In this document: positions 8,171-16,741 of the stretch, piece by piece
How positions within the stretch are numbered: position 1 is the first letter of the stretch
Layout: each line of letters opens with the position of its first letter
From: Kordiimonas sp. SCSIO 12603
GTDB lineage: Bacteria; Pseudomonadota; Alphaproteobacteria; Sphingomonadales; Kordiimonadaceae
DNA length: 64,000 nucleotides
Direction: 5' to 3'
Assembly: GCF_024398035.1 (NCBI RefSeq)
Contig: NZ_CP073748.1
Span: 239,501-303,500, forward strand
Position numbers and translations under genes: made by a program
Notes under the pieces: generated by a model
What the model saw: only the letters and a program-made list of their open reading frames with translations
What the model was told of the DNA's origin: nothing
Database searches by the model: none

Positions 8171-9492
8171 TTCAATATCTCAAGCACCGCATCCAACTGA
8201 TTATCTTGCCCCGCTAGCAGCTTCTCAAGATTAAGGGTAACAGCGATATCAGGCTTAAGGCCTGTCATGTCAAAGCTCTTGCAGCTTCCATCAACATAGC
8301 GTTCATTTGGAAGCCCAAGCAAAAATCCGTTTGGTAAAATCCGCGGCAGGATATCTGAGAAAGCGCCGACCGTTGCTTCCCCAACCTGGGTGACTTTAGG
8401 TGTTCGCCCTTTAAGGCCCATCAGAAACGTTTCTGCGGCACTCATAGTGCCCGCATCTGTTAGCACCACAATATCACCGCCATAAGAATTCTCGCCAAAC
8501 GCTTCAACCATAATAGGTTCTGGTGCGGTCCACTCTCCAGTTGCTGCGAAATCTACCGCCGCCTGCTTCGAGTATGCGATATAATCATCTTTTGTCAGGC
8601 GAGATAACAGTTGCAGCGCCATCTGGTCACTTCCACCAATATTTGAGCGCAAATCAATAATCAATTTATCGCTTGCTTGAAGCTTCTTAAAAAGCCCATC
8701 AAGAGCCGTTTCATATCCTTCACACGATGTAAAAGAAGCTAATCGGAGATATAAAATACCGCTTTTGATATCTGCGAACTGAAACTGGTTATCACAGTAT
8801 GAGCTTACACCGCCCGTAAGATAGTGATCTTCAATAACGCTACCAACCTGCTCGAAACCATTATAGGCTGGCACGCGTTCAACATGCTCGGCCCCAAAGA
8901 AATACCGTTCTGCACTGGGAGCTACGAGTACCGTATGTGGATCTCGAAGTTTTAGAAGTTCGTTTACAAAGAGATCATGCAATTCAGCGGAAGTTTGAAC
9001 AGCAGACGCGCCCTTGAGTATGGCTTCTTCATCCCAACTGATCTTTTTCTCTTCAAAGAAAGGGTAGTTTTGTTCGAAAATACTAAGAAAGGCTATCGTT
9101 GTAGCCTCAACTGAACGATCGACGGGTTGATCACACAAGGCTGGCAACTCATTTAAGCGTTCCGCCTTCATTTTTGATCCTGTATCAGAACGGCTGAAAT
9201 AGCGAATACCATTATCTGGTGCGGTAACGCGCATATCTGCTTCAATGAAACCTGGTACAGCTACAGAGAAGCTAGCTACATATTCATCACCAGATTGGTA
9301 GGTCATAGAATCTGGAGAAAGCACACTCTGCAAACAGCTCACACCGCTTGTTTCGAAAATGGAAACTCGGTTCCCTTCAATATGAAATAGAAAGCCATAT
9401 CCTTCGGTTTTCCATACGCCATCCAGATTATCATCCGCCTTAGCCTGCACAGACACCAGCAAACCTAAAGCCAGAAAAACCAGATATTTCAT
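8167..9492 (-). CDS. Secreted S41-family (tail-specific protease-like) peptidase
   Basis: A 441-residue protein with a cleavable signal peptide (MKYLVFLALGLLVSVQAKA). The C-terminal half is a peptidase S41 domain: KLIIDLRSNIGGSD and then IVVLTDAGTMSAAETFL, where the Ser of GTMSAAE is the expected nucleophile. I see no clear PDZ domain, so it resembles the short S41 hydrolases of unknown role rather than the classic CtpA. It lies 31 bases downstream of aroA and may be co-transcribed with it. Its stop codon is inside the 17-bp hairpin at 8132-8170. Confidence 0.85.
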   Translation of the reverse strand: MKYLVFLALGLLVSVQAKADDNLDGVWKTEGYGFLFHIEGNRVSIFETSGVSCLQSVLSPDSMTYQSGDEYVASFSVAVPGFIEADMRVTAPDNGIRYFSRSDTGSKMKAERLNELPALCDQPVDRSVEATTIAFLSIFEQNYPFFEEKKISWDEEAILKGASAVQTSAELHDLFVNELLKLRDPHTVLVAPSAERYFFGAEHVERVPAYNGFEQVGSVIEDHYLTGGVSSYCDNQFQFADIKSGILYLRLASFTSCEGYETALDGLFKKLQASDKLIIDLRSNIGGSDQMALQLLSRLTKDDYIAYSKQAAVDFAATGEWTAPEPIMVEAFGENSYGGDIVVLTDAGTMSAAETFLMGLKGRTPKVTQVGEATVGAFSDILPRILPNGFLLGLPNERYVDGSCKSFDMTGLKPDIAVTLNLEKLLAGQDNQLDAVLEILN

Positions 9493-9523
9493 ACCTCAAC
9501 CTGCCCCCACCGGTGATACCAAG

Positions 9524-10843
9524 TTATACCGTCATACCCGCGCCAAGGCCCGTTAACAACTCAACAAAAGTTGGAAAACTGGTCTGGATCGGAGCAGCAT
9601 CATCAACGGTAATCGGTGCTTCTGCCATCTGCCCAAGAATGGCAAAACTCATGGCAATGCGGTGATCAAGGAAGGTTTTCACCTGCGCACCGCCCGGTAC
9701 TTTGCCTGCATTACCAATGATTTCGATACCATCATCAAACTCTTTCAGCTCAACACCATTGGCTTTAAGGCCTTCCGCCATTGCTGAGAGGCGGTCACTC
9801 TCTTTAACGCGTAGCTCTTCAAGCCCCATAAAACGACTGGTACCCTCTGCCACCGCCGCGGCACAGAAGACCACCGGGAATTCATCGATCATTGTACTTG
9901 GATCAACAGGCAATTCAGTAACCGCTTTAAGCTGAGCATAGCGCACACGCAGATCACCCACAGGCTCTCCACCAAGTTCACGCGGGTTTTCCACGGTAAT
10001 ATCTGCACCCATCGCTTTCAGCGCATCCACCACACCTGTACGGAGCGGATTAAGACCAACATTTTCGATCAGAATATCTGATCCCGGAATAATACTTGCC
10101 GCCACCAGAAGGAAAGCGCTTGAAGAAATATCGCCTGGCACCTCAAGGCTAATAGGCTTAAGTTCAGGCTGGCCTTCAAGGCGGATAACATAATAGCCAT
10201 TCTCCTCAGTCGTCGTCACCTTAGCGCCCATCGCCGTTAGCATGCGTTCAGTGTGATCTCGGGTAGAGATTTTTTCGCGAACTGTCGTAATACCTGGGGT
10301 ATTCAACCCTGCCAGCATCACTGCTGATTTCACCTGCGCGCTGGCCATTGGCGTTGTGTAATCAATGGGCATCGGCGTATCCGTGCCTTTAATAGTAATC
10401 GGCAGGTAAATTTCATCTCGTGCAGTAAATTCTGCACCAACCTCACTAAGCGGCGTGATAACGCGCTTCATCGGCCTGCCACGAAGTGAAGCATCCCCTG
10501 TAACCGTTACAGTAATATCATGGCTCGCCATCAAACCCATCAACAGGCGGCAGCTCGTACCGCTATTTCCCATGTCAATGATATCATCCGGCTGCAGAAG
10601 GCTACCAACACCAACACCGTTTACAACCCAGTCACCACATTCAAGTTTTTCAATTTTTGCACCCATGGCCCGCATAGCATCAGCGGTTGCCAACACATCT
10701 TCTCCTTCAAGAAGACCGCTGATTCGGCTTTCCCCAACGGCGAGAGCAGAAAGCATAAGTGAGCGGTGAGACACCGATTTATCACCTGGAACCTTTATTT
10801 GGCCCTTAAGTGCTGATTTAGACTGAGAAACAAGGCTTGGCAC
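9524..10843 (-). CDS. aroA: 3-phosphoshikimate 1-carboxyvinyltransferase (EPSP synthase)
   Basis: Condenses shikimate-3-phosphate with phosphoenolpyruvate in aromatic amino-acid synthesis. The 439 residues include PGDKSVSHRSL at the N-terminus, GNSGTSCRLLMG, MASAQVKSA, STRDHTERM and the C-terminal DHRIAMSFA. The GDKS, SAQVK and RDHTE forms are those described for class II EPSP synthases (the CP4-like branch). The residue after GNS is Gly where CP4 has Ala. The start codon is GTG at 10843. The gene is divergent from the TIGR02300-like gene and precedes the S41 peptidase gene. Confidence 0.96.
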   Translation of the reverse strand: MPSLVSQSKSALKGQIKVPGDKSVSHRSLMLSALAVGESRISGLLEGEDVLATADAMRAMGAKIEKLECGDWVVNGVGVGSLLQPDDIIDMGNSGTSCRLLMGLMASHDITVTVTGDASLRGRPMKRVITPLSEVGAEFTARDEIYLPITIKGTDTPMPIDYTTPMASAQVKSAVMLAGLNTPGITTVREKISTRDHTERMLTAMGAKVTTTEENGYYVIRLEGQPELKPISLEVPGDISSSAFLLVAASIIPGSDILIENVGLNPLRTGVVDALKAMGADITVENPRELGGEPVGDLRVRYAQLKAVTELPVDPSTMIDEFPVVFCAAAVAEGTSRFMGLEELRVKESDRLSAMAEGLKANGVELKEFDDGIEIIGNAGKVPGGAQVKTFLDHRIAMSFAILGQMAEAPITVDDAAPIQTSFPTFVELLTGLGAGMTV

Positions 10844-10965
10844 AGTGAAATTTCCGTATTAATAAAACAAGTGAACGACTATTGCTTTGACAGTCGCTGC
10901 CGATCATGGCAAGGGATGCGCCAAATTCATAGCTCTAAAGCGCGTCAAATTTCAAGGAGAAGCAC

Positions 10966-11286
10966 GTGGCAAAACCAGAATGGGGTACAAAACGCACATG
11001 CCCAAAGTGTGGCGAGCGCTTTTATGACCTACAAAAAGACGACCCGGTTGTATGCATTGAATGTGGTACAGATTTCAAACCTGAGCCAATTCTAAAGACT
11101 AAACAGCCGATCATTGTTGAAGAAAAAGCTGAGAAAGAAAGCTCCGAAAACGAAGATCTGGATCTAGAAGATGATGATCTAGAAGTTGGCGGTGACGACG
11201 ATATTGATGCTGTAAGCCTCGATGATGACGATGATGCTGAAGTTTCAAGCATGGTTGATACATCCCTCACTGAGGATGACCAGTAA
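10966..11286 (+). CDS. TIGR02300-family zinc-ribbon protein with acidic tail
   Basis: 106 residues. The N-terminal half matches the TIGR02300 family of alphaproteobacteria (begins MAKPEWGTKRTCPKCGERFYDLQ), with two CxxC pairs (CPKC and CIEC) forming a likely zinc ribbon. The C-terminal half is almost entirely Asp/Glu-rich. The function of the family is unknown. A good RBS (AAGGAGAAGC) precedes the ATG. The gene is divergent from aroA, as in many relatives, and is followed by a strong terminator and then tRNA-Ala. Confidence 0.9.
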   Translation: MAKPEWGTKRTCPKCGERFYDLQKDDPVVCIECGTDFKPEPILKTKQPIIVEEKAEKESSENEDLDLEDDDLEVGGDDDIDAVSLDDDDDAEVSSMVDTSLTEDDQ

Positions 11287-11318
11287 GAATTTTGCTTCTG
11301 GCAAATTCTACTAAATGA

Positions 11319-11347
11319 AAAAGCGGGCCAATTAGCCCGCTTTTTTC
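11319..11347 (+). terminator. Rho-independent terminator of the TIGR02300-like gene
   Basis: AAGCGGGC / GCCCGCTT stem with a short CAATTA-type loop, followed by a T6 run, 33 bases after the stop codon and upstream of tRNA-Ala. Confidence 0.92.
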
Positions 11348-11397
11348 TTGCCTAGCTTCAAGCAGTTACCTATATATTTCGCACCAGACGATCAGAT

Positions 11398-11473
11398 GGG
11401 GCCGTAGCTCAGCTGGGAGAGCGCTACACTGGCAGTGTAGAGGTCAGGGGTTCGAGCCCCCTCGGCTCCACCA
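11398..11473 (+). tRNA. tRNA-Ala (anticodon GGC)
   Basis: A 76-base cloverleaf with encoded CCA. The acceptor stem GGGGCCG pairs with CGGCTCC (one G-U). The anticodon arm CTACACTGGCAGTGTAG gives anticodon GGC, reading GCC/GCU alanine codons. The T arm has GGTTCGAGCC. It follows the TIGR02300 gene terminator and is not part of a visible rRNA operon. Confidence 0.97.
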
Positions 11474-11541
11474 ATATTTTAGCTTCATCCGACTTAATCT
11501 AGCCTTAGCTTAAAGCCCATTTAAATTAGCTTACATAAAGC

Positions 11542-12960
11542 TTAAGTCGCAGATGACAGATAAACATACCAAGCCATTAACATAATCAACCGACCTGTCA
11601 CAGCGCTACGGGTTAAGGCTCCAAGGGCAACTAAAACCAACGGCACAGATACCGCAATCAGCCCTGCGTCCATTAAGCTGTTTGAATTACCACTAAAAAC
11701 GGCAACAATCATTGCAGGCGTAAGCGTCACAATTGCCACAAACATTGAACTCAAAAACAAAATGACCGCTCGCTCAAAACGCCCTGGCCCAAATGTATTA
11801 AGCAAAGTGCTTACAGTGTTGTTTTGCCACCGAGCGCTTGCCTGCGAGATTGGAAATATAAGCACCAAGAAAATTGCAGGACCCGCAACCGTTCTAAAAG
11901 GTAAAAATGCTCCGGCAATTGCAACCGCCAACAAAATTAGTAGAGATAGGCGACTTCTAAACAGCAATTTAATTTCATTAATAACACCAGCGATATAATG
12001 AGACATTCGCGCAGAAACGACTTTAGGTGCCTTAAACGGCACATCTTTTATTGATGTTTTATATGTTGATAGTGGTGCGGCTGGATTACCCTTCACCTTA
12101 ATCGAACGAGCCTTCATCGGCGCCCAAATCAGCCCTGCAACAACAGCAACCAGTGCTGAAATACCAAGCCAAGACAAACGCGCCACCATATAACCTGCGT
12201 CAGTAACACCACGATAAGCATCAACCATAACTGTTTCACCGCTATTAGGTGCACCACCAATGGTTACACCATCTACGGGATAATCTACCGCACCAATAAT
12301 AGGTGAAGTAAAACCAAAGGCGTCTGTCATTGGATTATTGGCCATGTAATTGGTCTCAGGATCAACGGTTCCAATGATACTCACGATCAACAAAGCTATC
12401 CAAAGGATGAAAAAGACCACATCCCCAAACCACCGACGGGTAAGGTTGCGTGCATCTAAAAACAGTCGAATTGCAGCAATCAAGGCAAGTGCGGGCGCAG
12501 CGGGCAACCAGAGAGCAATTGTTGTTTCAACAATATTCATCTGGCCTTCTAACCTAAAGATACCAAGGATCAAGCCAGCTACAGTAAGCCCGACCAGTAA
12601 CATCCATAAAGCGCATGTATCAGCAGCCCAGCGGCCTAAAGCCCAAGCGACACGTGAATGCGCCGCTGTATCTGTTATCTGCCATGGCCGGTGCCGCGTA
12701 GGCCCAGCCCTCAAAAAGATATAAGCAAGCGGTGTCAACAAGGTTGCTGCGATTACACCAAGATCAAGCCCCAAAATTGCTGCTGTTAAAACGGGCACTT
12801 GCTGATTAATTGTTAAAACCGCGTAGGATGCCTCTTTGTCTGGCACCATATAATGCGCTGCTATGGGTGTCGCGAGTGCCGCCAACAATAAAGCGGAACT
12901 GCGTACATAGCGTTTCAGTTCCAACTGGGTGCTAGATTGAAGGACGCCAAAAGTACTCAT
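11542..12960 (-). CDS. ABC transporter membrane (permease-like) protein
   Basis: A 472-residue polytopic protein with roughly ten to twelve hydrophobic segments and a large soluble loop near the middle (about residues 205-320). I do not recognise a substrate-specific family. Its start overlaps the stop of the ATPase gene at 12957 by 4 bases, so the two are translationally coupled and most likely form one transporter, probably an exporter of the ABC-2 kind. There are no solute-binding-protein or accessory genes nearby. Confidence 0.72.
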   Translation of the reverse strand: MSTFGVLQSSTQLELKRYVRSSALLLAALATPIAAHYMVPDKEASYAVLTINQQVPVLTAAILGLDLGVIAATLLTPLAYIFLRAGPTRHRPWQITDTAAHSRVAWALGRWAADTCALWMLLVGLTVAGLILGIFRLEGQMNIVETTIALWLPAAPALALIAAIRLFLDARNLTRRWFGDVVFFILWIALLIVSIIGTVDPETNYMANNPMTDAFGFTSPIIGAVDYPVDGVTIGGAPNSGETVMVDAYRGVTDAGYMVARLSWLGISALVAVVAGLIWAPMKARSIKVKGNPAAPLSTYKTSIKDVPFKAPKVVSARMSHYIAGVINEIKLLFRSRLSLLILLAVAIAGAFLPFRTVAGPAIFLVLIFPISQASARWQNNTVSTLLNTFGPGRFERAVILFLSSMFVAIVTLTPAMIVAVFSGNSNSLMDAGLIAVSVPLVLVALGALTRSAVTGRLIMLMAWYVYLSSAT

Positions 12961-13589
12961 GTTGCATGCACCCCGCCATCTGCAACTCGTACAATATTGG
13001 CGCCTATAGAATCAAAATGATCTACTAAATGGGTAGTCAGCAATATCGTAGCTGATTGGGCTGCGTGGGCTATCAATTCCGCAACTCTTGTTGCTGTATC
13101 AGTATCCAATTCCGCAGTTGGTTCGTCCAGCGCCAATAATTTCGGCGCCCCTAAAAATGCCTGAGCCAATATTAACCGTCTGCGCATACCACCAGACCAG
13201 CCAATGATGCGCTGGTCAGCATCATGGCTCAGACCTAGCTGCTCCAAAAGTTCGGTTATTTGAACTTTTGCACCTTCACCCACGGCCTTTAATGCCGCCA
13301 TATGTTCTAAAAACTCTCGCCCAGTCACATCAAGAGGAAGGTCAACAATCTGAGGCGCATAGCCTAATTCATATCTCAGTTTTCGTTTAACTTTGGCATA
13401 AGGTTTATCATACCACCACAACTGACCCGAGGTTGGTTTTTCCACAGTCGCACACATACGAAGAAGTGTAGATTTTCCTGCGCCGCTAGGGCCAACTAAT
13501 AGGTTTAAACCAGAATTAAACTCACAACTAACATCATTGAGAATTAAGCGTTTTTTATAACGCTTTGAAACATTATCAAGTTTTAGCAT
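12957..13589 (-). CDS. ABC transporter ATP-binding protein
   Basis: A single 210-residue nucleotide-binding domain. It has Walker A GPSGAGKST (about residues 34-42), a variant signature WSGGMRRR (usually LSGGQ), Walker B LLALDEPTAELD and the H-loop TTHLVDH. The size and the GGM signature resemble the ATPases of ABC-2 type exporters. It is the first gene of a two-gene operon with the permease-like gene. Confidence 0.9.
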   Translation of the reverse strand: MLKLDNVSKRYKKRLILNDVSCEFNSGLNLLVGPSGAGKSTLLRMCATVEKPTSGQLWWYDKPYAKVKRKLRYELGYAPQIVDLPLDVTGREFLEHMAALKAVGEGAKVQITELLEQLGLSHDADQRIIGWSGGMRRRLILAQAFLGAPKLLALDEPTAELDTDTATRVAELIAHAAQSATILLTTHLVDHFDSIGANIVRVADGGVHAT

Positions 13590-13810
13590 AAGCCCCCTAA
13601 TTGAGATTTAATGATCTCATTACTTACTGCTGGCAATCTTTAGTTTGAGGCTATCGCCTTTTCTCTCGTTAAGGCAACTTTTTTCATTCTTTTCAAATTA
13701 TTAGGGACCAAGATTGCTTTACATAACCTTAGGGGGAACTATTGTTCACTTTGTTTTATGAACGATATGCTGGTGAAATTGAGACAAGGAGATACAGGCC
13801 ATTATTGCTA

Positions 13811-14530
13811 CTACACTTCAGAATATGCAGCAATAAAACCAACCGTATTCACGCCAGCATGCGCAATAATACCAGGGACAAGACTACGCCCCGCCAGATA
13901 GTAGGCAGTTCCATAAACAAGCCCACCAACGCCAGCACCGATCACCCCTCTTAGACCTTGAGGGAAATGCCCAATACCAAATATGATTGCAGAGCCAATA
14001 ATCGCATAAATCCAGCCTTTTCTGGTATCACCAAACACACGAGCAAGTGTATTCATCAGGAAACCCCGGATTAGCAGTTCTTCACTAACCACAGCTATCC
14101 ACATCACTGGTAGTATCATCAACAATAGCGGTAAGTTACCTGACAGCTGGCCTGTTTGCCCAAGCCTCGACGCCAGAATATCCATATGATTCATTAATAA
14201 AGATACGGGAATAGCGGTAACAAAACGCGCTATTAAAATTAGCAGTGCCGCCCCGATGATCAACATAACCATTTTACTTTTTGAAACATTCCAATCAGGC
14301 AGTCGCAAGCCGATATCTCGCACATGATGGCCGTTCATCTTAAAAGCAATTACCAGCAAAGAAGTTAGCGCAACATATGGAAGGGTACGCCCCATAACAG
14401 GCAGCACATCATAAATATGCGAATAACTGGTATTTTCTCGTAGCACCAACAATATGGCAAATACCCCTAACGCTATACCGTAGAGTAAAATATTTTCCTT
14501 GGGTTGAGTGTTAATACTGTGTTCGGGCAT
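13811..14530 (-). CDS. CPBP-family intramembrane metalloprotease (Rce1-like)
   Basis: 239 residues with about seven hydrophobic segments. The first conserved motif is SEELLIRGF (EExxxR type), followed by a second conserved His in GIGHFPQG and a third in IIAHAGVN. In eukaryotes the family processes CAAX proteins; in bacteria it is linked to bacteriocin immunity or membrane-protein processing, and the substrate is unknown here. It is divergent from the AraC-type regulator. A second, unrelated-in-sequence CPBP gene lies at 52818. Confidence 0.87.
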   Translation of the reverse strand: MPEHSINTQPKENILLYGIALGVFAILLVLRENTSYSHIYDVLPVMGRTLPYVALTSLLVIAFKMNGHHVRDIGLRLPDWNVSKSKMVMLIIGAALLILIARFVTAIPVSLLMNHMDILASRLGQTGQLSGNLPLLLMILPVMWIAVVSEELLIRGFLMNTLARVFGDTRKGWIYAIIGSAIIFGIGHFPQGLRGVIGAGVGGLVYGTAYYLAGRSLVPGIIAHAGVNTVGFIAAYSEV

Positions 14531-14740
14531 ACGGCTTCTCTTGTACTTGCTTTTTCAATCTAGATAAAAACTACCCAATATCCTTGAAATGATCTCAGCT
14601 TAATCGTGACAATCAGCCGAACGTTTCATCCGTAAAAGGTAGCTTTAGCATCTTATAATTTGAAAAAACGCCCCTATATCATAATCTTGCGGTTTATAAC
14701 CGAACCCTTTTCATCAGGGTGTTTCCTTGGAGATGAAGAC

Positions 14741-15574
14741 GTGGCAGACCTGCATACATTTAACGCCTCTCTATTAACTCAATCGGAGTTTCTGCCCGGA
14801 GTTGAGATCAAGCGCTGGAAAATCTCTCAGGCCCAAGTGAACTACCATAGCCCCGACAAACATACCCTAAGCATGTATATTAAAGGCGGCGAGACCAGCT
14901 ATAGGTCTGATCAGGTGGGTAGAAAAGGCGGCCCAAACTCCCTTTGTCAAATGCCGCAAGGACAAGCATCTGACTGGCATATTAATGGCCTCATTGAATT
15001 TGCCCATTTGTATTTTACTGACAAAGCACTGAAGCAGTATGCCGCCTTAAATTTTGATGATGATGTGCGCTTTATTGATTTACGCGATTTAACCTATAAG
15101 CAAGATCCAAAACTCAGCGGCTTATTTTCCAAGTATCTAAATATCTGCGAACACAAGGAGCAGGCATTCTCCCTTGCTACAGAACAGTTATTATACGCGA
15201 TCCTTCATCATATTCTGACCCACTACAACGGTTTCCACATAAAAGATCAAACGATTAACGGCGGGCTTTCTCCATTCAATATGAGACGGATAAAAACAGC
15301 TATATATGACTGCCTGCACGAAAAGCTAACCCTCGCTGATATGGCTGAGATTGTTAACCTAAGTCCTTTTCATTTTGCACGAATGTTTAAAATAAGTTTC
15401 GGCGTGTCGCCTGCTGAATTCGTGATGCTTGCTCGCCTAGAGAAAGTAAAAGAACATCTAGCCGGACCGCTATCGCTTTCTGAGATTAGCGCTGCAACTG
15501 GATTTAGCCATCAAAGCCATATGGCGTACGCCTTTAAAAAGGCCACAGGCATTACCCCAAGCCAATACCAATAA
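14741..15574 (+). CDS. AraC/XylS-family transcriptional regulator
   Basis: About 277 residues, with an N-terminal sensing region and a C-terminal double helix-turn-helix (last ~100 residues: LTLADMAEIVNLSPFHFARMFKISFGVSP, then SEISAATGFSHQSHMAYAFKKATGITPSQY). I prefer GTG at 14741, which has GGAG eight bases upstream. An in-frame TTG at 14660 would add 27 residues but has no RBS. It is convergent with the dienelactone hydrolase and divergent from the CPBP gene; either could be a target, but nothing in the sequence shows which. Confidence 0.88.
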   Translation: MADLHTFNASLLTQSEFLPGVEIKRWKISQAQVNYHSPDKHTLSMYIKGGETSYRSDQVGRKGGPNSLCQMPQGQASDWHINGLIEFAHLYFTDKALKQYAALNFDDDVRFIDLRDLTYKQDPKLSGLFSKYLNICEHKEQAFSLATEQLLYAILHHILTHYNGFHIKDQTINGGLSPFNMRRIKTAIYDCLHEKLTLADMAEIVNLSPFHFARMFKISFGVSPAEFVMLARLEKVKEHLAGPLSLSEISAATGFSHQSHMAYAFKKATGITPSQYQ

Positions 15575-15631
15575 GAATGCCAGGCTCAGTATATGAAGAA
15601 GATCAAGCTTTTGATCATGGTTGTGACTTTA

Positions 15632-15657
15632 GTCTAACCTTCTCTAGAAGGTTAGAC
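15632..15657. terminator. 12-bp perfect hairpin between convergent genes
   Basis: GTCTAACCTTCT (15632-15643) pairs perfectly with AGAAGGTTAGAC (15646-15657) across a 2-base gap. A smaller palindrome (GATCAA-GCTT-TTGATC, 15601-15616) lies just upstream. It sits between the AraC-type gene and the dienelactone hydrolase, which fits a bidirectional terminator, though no T run follows either arm. Confidence 0.5.
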
Positions 15658-15682
15658 CGTACGCTTTATAACTGTCTTGGCA

Positions 15683-16567
15683 CTATCCCAGTGCGGTTTC
15701 AAAAAGCGCCAGCAATCTGGACCATGCTTTTTCAGCTTGCTCTTTATTGTAAACAGGGCTGTCAGGCGGGCACCAGCCATGCAATGTGCCTTTGTAAACC
15801 TCTATCTCAGCCGGAATACCTGCTTTTTCATAAGCAGCCCGCAGAACATTTTTTGCATCCGGGAAGCGCTCATCATCATTCTCAGCAATAGCATGAAGAA
15901 CATGGGCTGGTGAGTTTGGAATAAGAAGATGAGGACTGTCTTCACTATCACGCACTAAGCCACCCCCATGGAAGGAAGCCGCAGCTCCTACACGTGACGG
16001 CACTGCACCAGCCGTTCGCATAATAAGCGGGCCCCCCATACAGTATCCCATCGTACCAATCTTTTTAGAGGTATCGACACTCTCTTGCGCATCAATGAAT
16101 TTAATGTAATCCCTAGCATCCGACATGCTGGCATCTTGCGTTAGCTTGCGCGCCATACCGATAAGGAATTTACGAGTATCTGGATCACGGAAACTAGCGT
16201 CCGGGCCAACAACAGGTGCTTTTGCATCCCGGTAAAACGGGTTTACAACAAGAACAGAATACCCTTGTTTTGCAAGGCGCCGTCCCATTGCCTTAAATGC
16301 CGGGCGCAGGCCTTTAATATCTGGCCACAATAGAATACCAGGATGTTTGCCCGTAGACGGGCGAACGAAATAACAATCAGATTGGCCTGAAGCCATATCT
16401 ACAGTGACATCACTTTCCAGAATAGTATCATCAGCGAACACACCTGCAGAAGGTGCCATCATAGCTGTGATTGCAGCGATACTTAGTTTGCTGAAATCAC
16501 GGCGGTTAACAGCACCACCTTTTTTTTCAAAGACAATATTGTCTTCTTCCGTTAGATCGTCACACAT
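15683..16567 (-). CDS. Dienelactone hydrolase family protein, Tat-exported
   Basis: About 294 residues. An N-terminal NRRDFSKLSIAAITAMMA stretch matches the twin-arginine export motif (after about 20 leading residues), so the enzyme is probably periplasmic. The alpha/beta-hydrolase domain has the Cys nucleophile elbow GYCMGG and a C-terminal LHGWCPPDSP segment carrying the catalytic His. True dienelactone hydrolases act in catechol degradation, but no other such gene is present, so a general esterase role is likely. ATG at 16567 is preferred, with GGAGG five bases upstream, over GTG at 16573. Confidence 0.85.
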   Translation of the reverse strand: MCDDLTEEDNIVFEKKGGAVNRRDFSKLSIAAITAMMAPSAGVFADDTILESDVTVDMASGQSDCYFVRPSTGKHPGILLWPDIKGLRPAFKAMGRRLAKQGYSVLVVNPFYRDAKAPVVGPDASFRDPDTRKFLIGMARKLTQDASMSDARDYIKFIDAQESVDTSKKIGTMGYCMGGPLIMRTAGAVPSRVGAAASFHGGGLVRDSEDSPHLLIPNSPAHVLHAIAENDDERFPDAKNVLRAAYEKAGIPAEIEVYKGTLHGWCPPDSPVYNKEQAEKAWSRLLALFETALG

Positions 16568-16697
16568 TTCCACCTCCCAAGTTTAGATTATTGACGAGAA
16601 ACCCTGCATGCTGATTAGCACAAAGCTGGTTTCAGAACTACGGCAGGGAGCCGCATTGCACGGCATCGTGATGGGAGCAGGCGAGGTAGATAGAATA

Positions 16698-16728
16698 GGA
16701 ACGGCACCTTATTTTCAGGTACCGTTCC
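16698..16728 (-). terminator. Terminator-like hairpin after the sortilin-like gene
   Basis: An 11-bp stem (GGAACGGCACC with GGTACCGTTCC, one G-U pair) with a 9-base AT-rich loop begins 14 bases beyond the stop codon of the large exoprotein gene. The downstream arm is followed by a weakly T-rich stretch on the minus strand. Confidence 0.65.
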
Positions 16729-16741
16729 ATTGTTTAAGGGT

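Noticed and set aside
13592-13736. CCCCCTAA and TTAGGGGG as a long-range inverted repeat around the 13.6-13.8 kb gap
   Set aside because: Eight matching bases 130 bp apart are too little to claim an element; no terminal repeat or target duplication is seen.
13742-13954. Possible small gene before the CPBP protease
   Set aside because: Most of it is antisense to the CPBP C-terminus, with no RBS and a random-looking composition.
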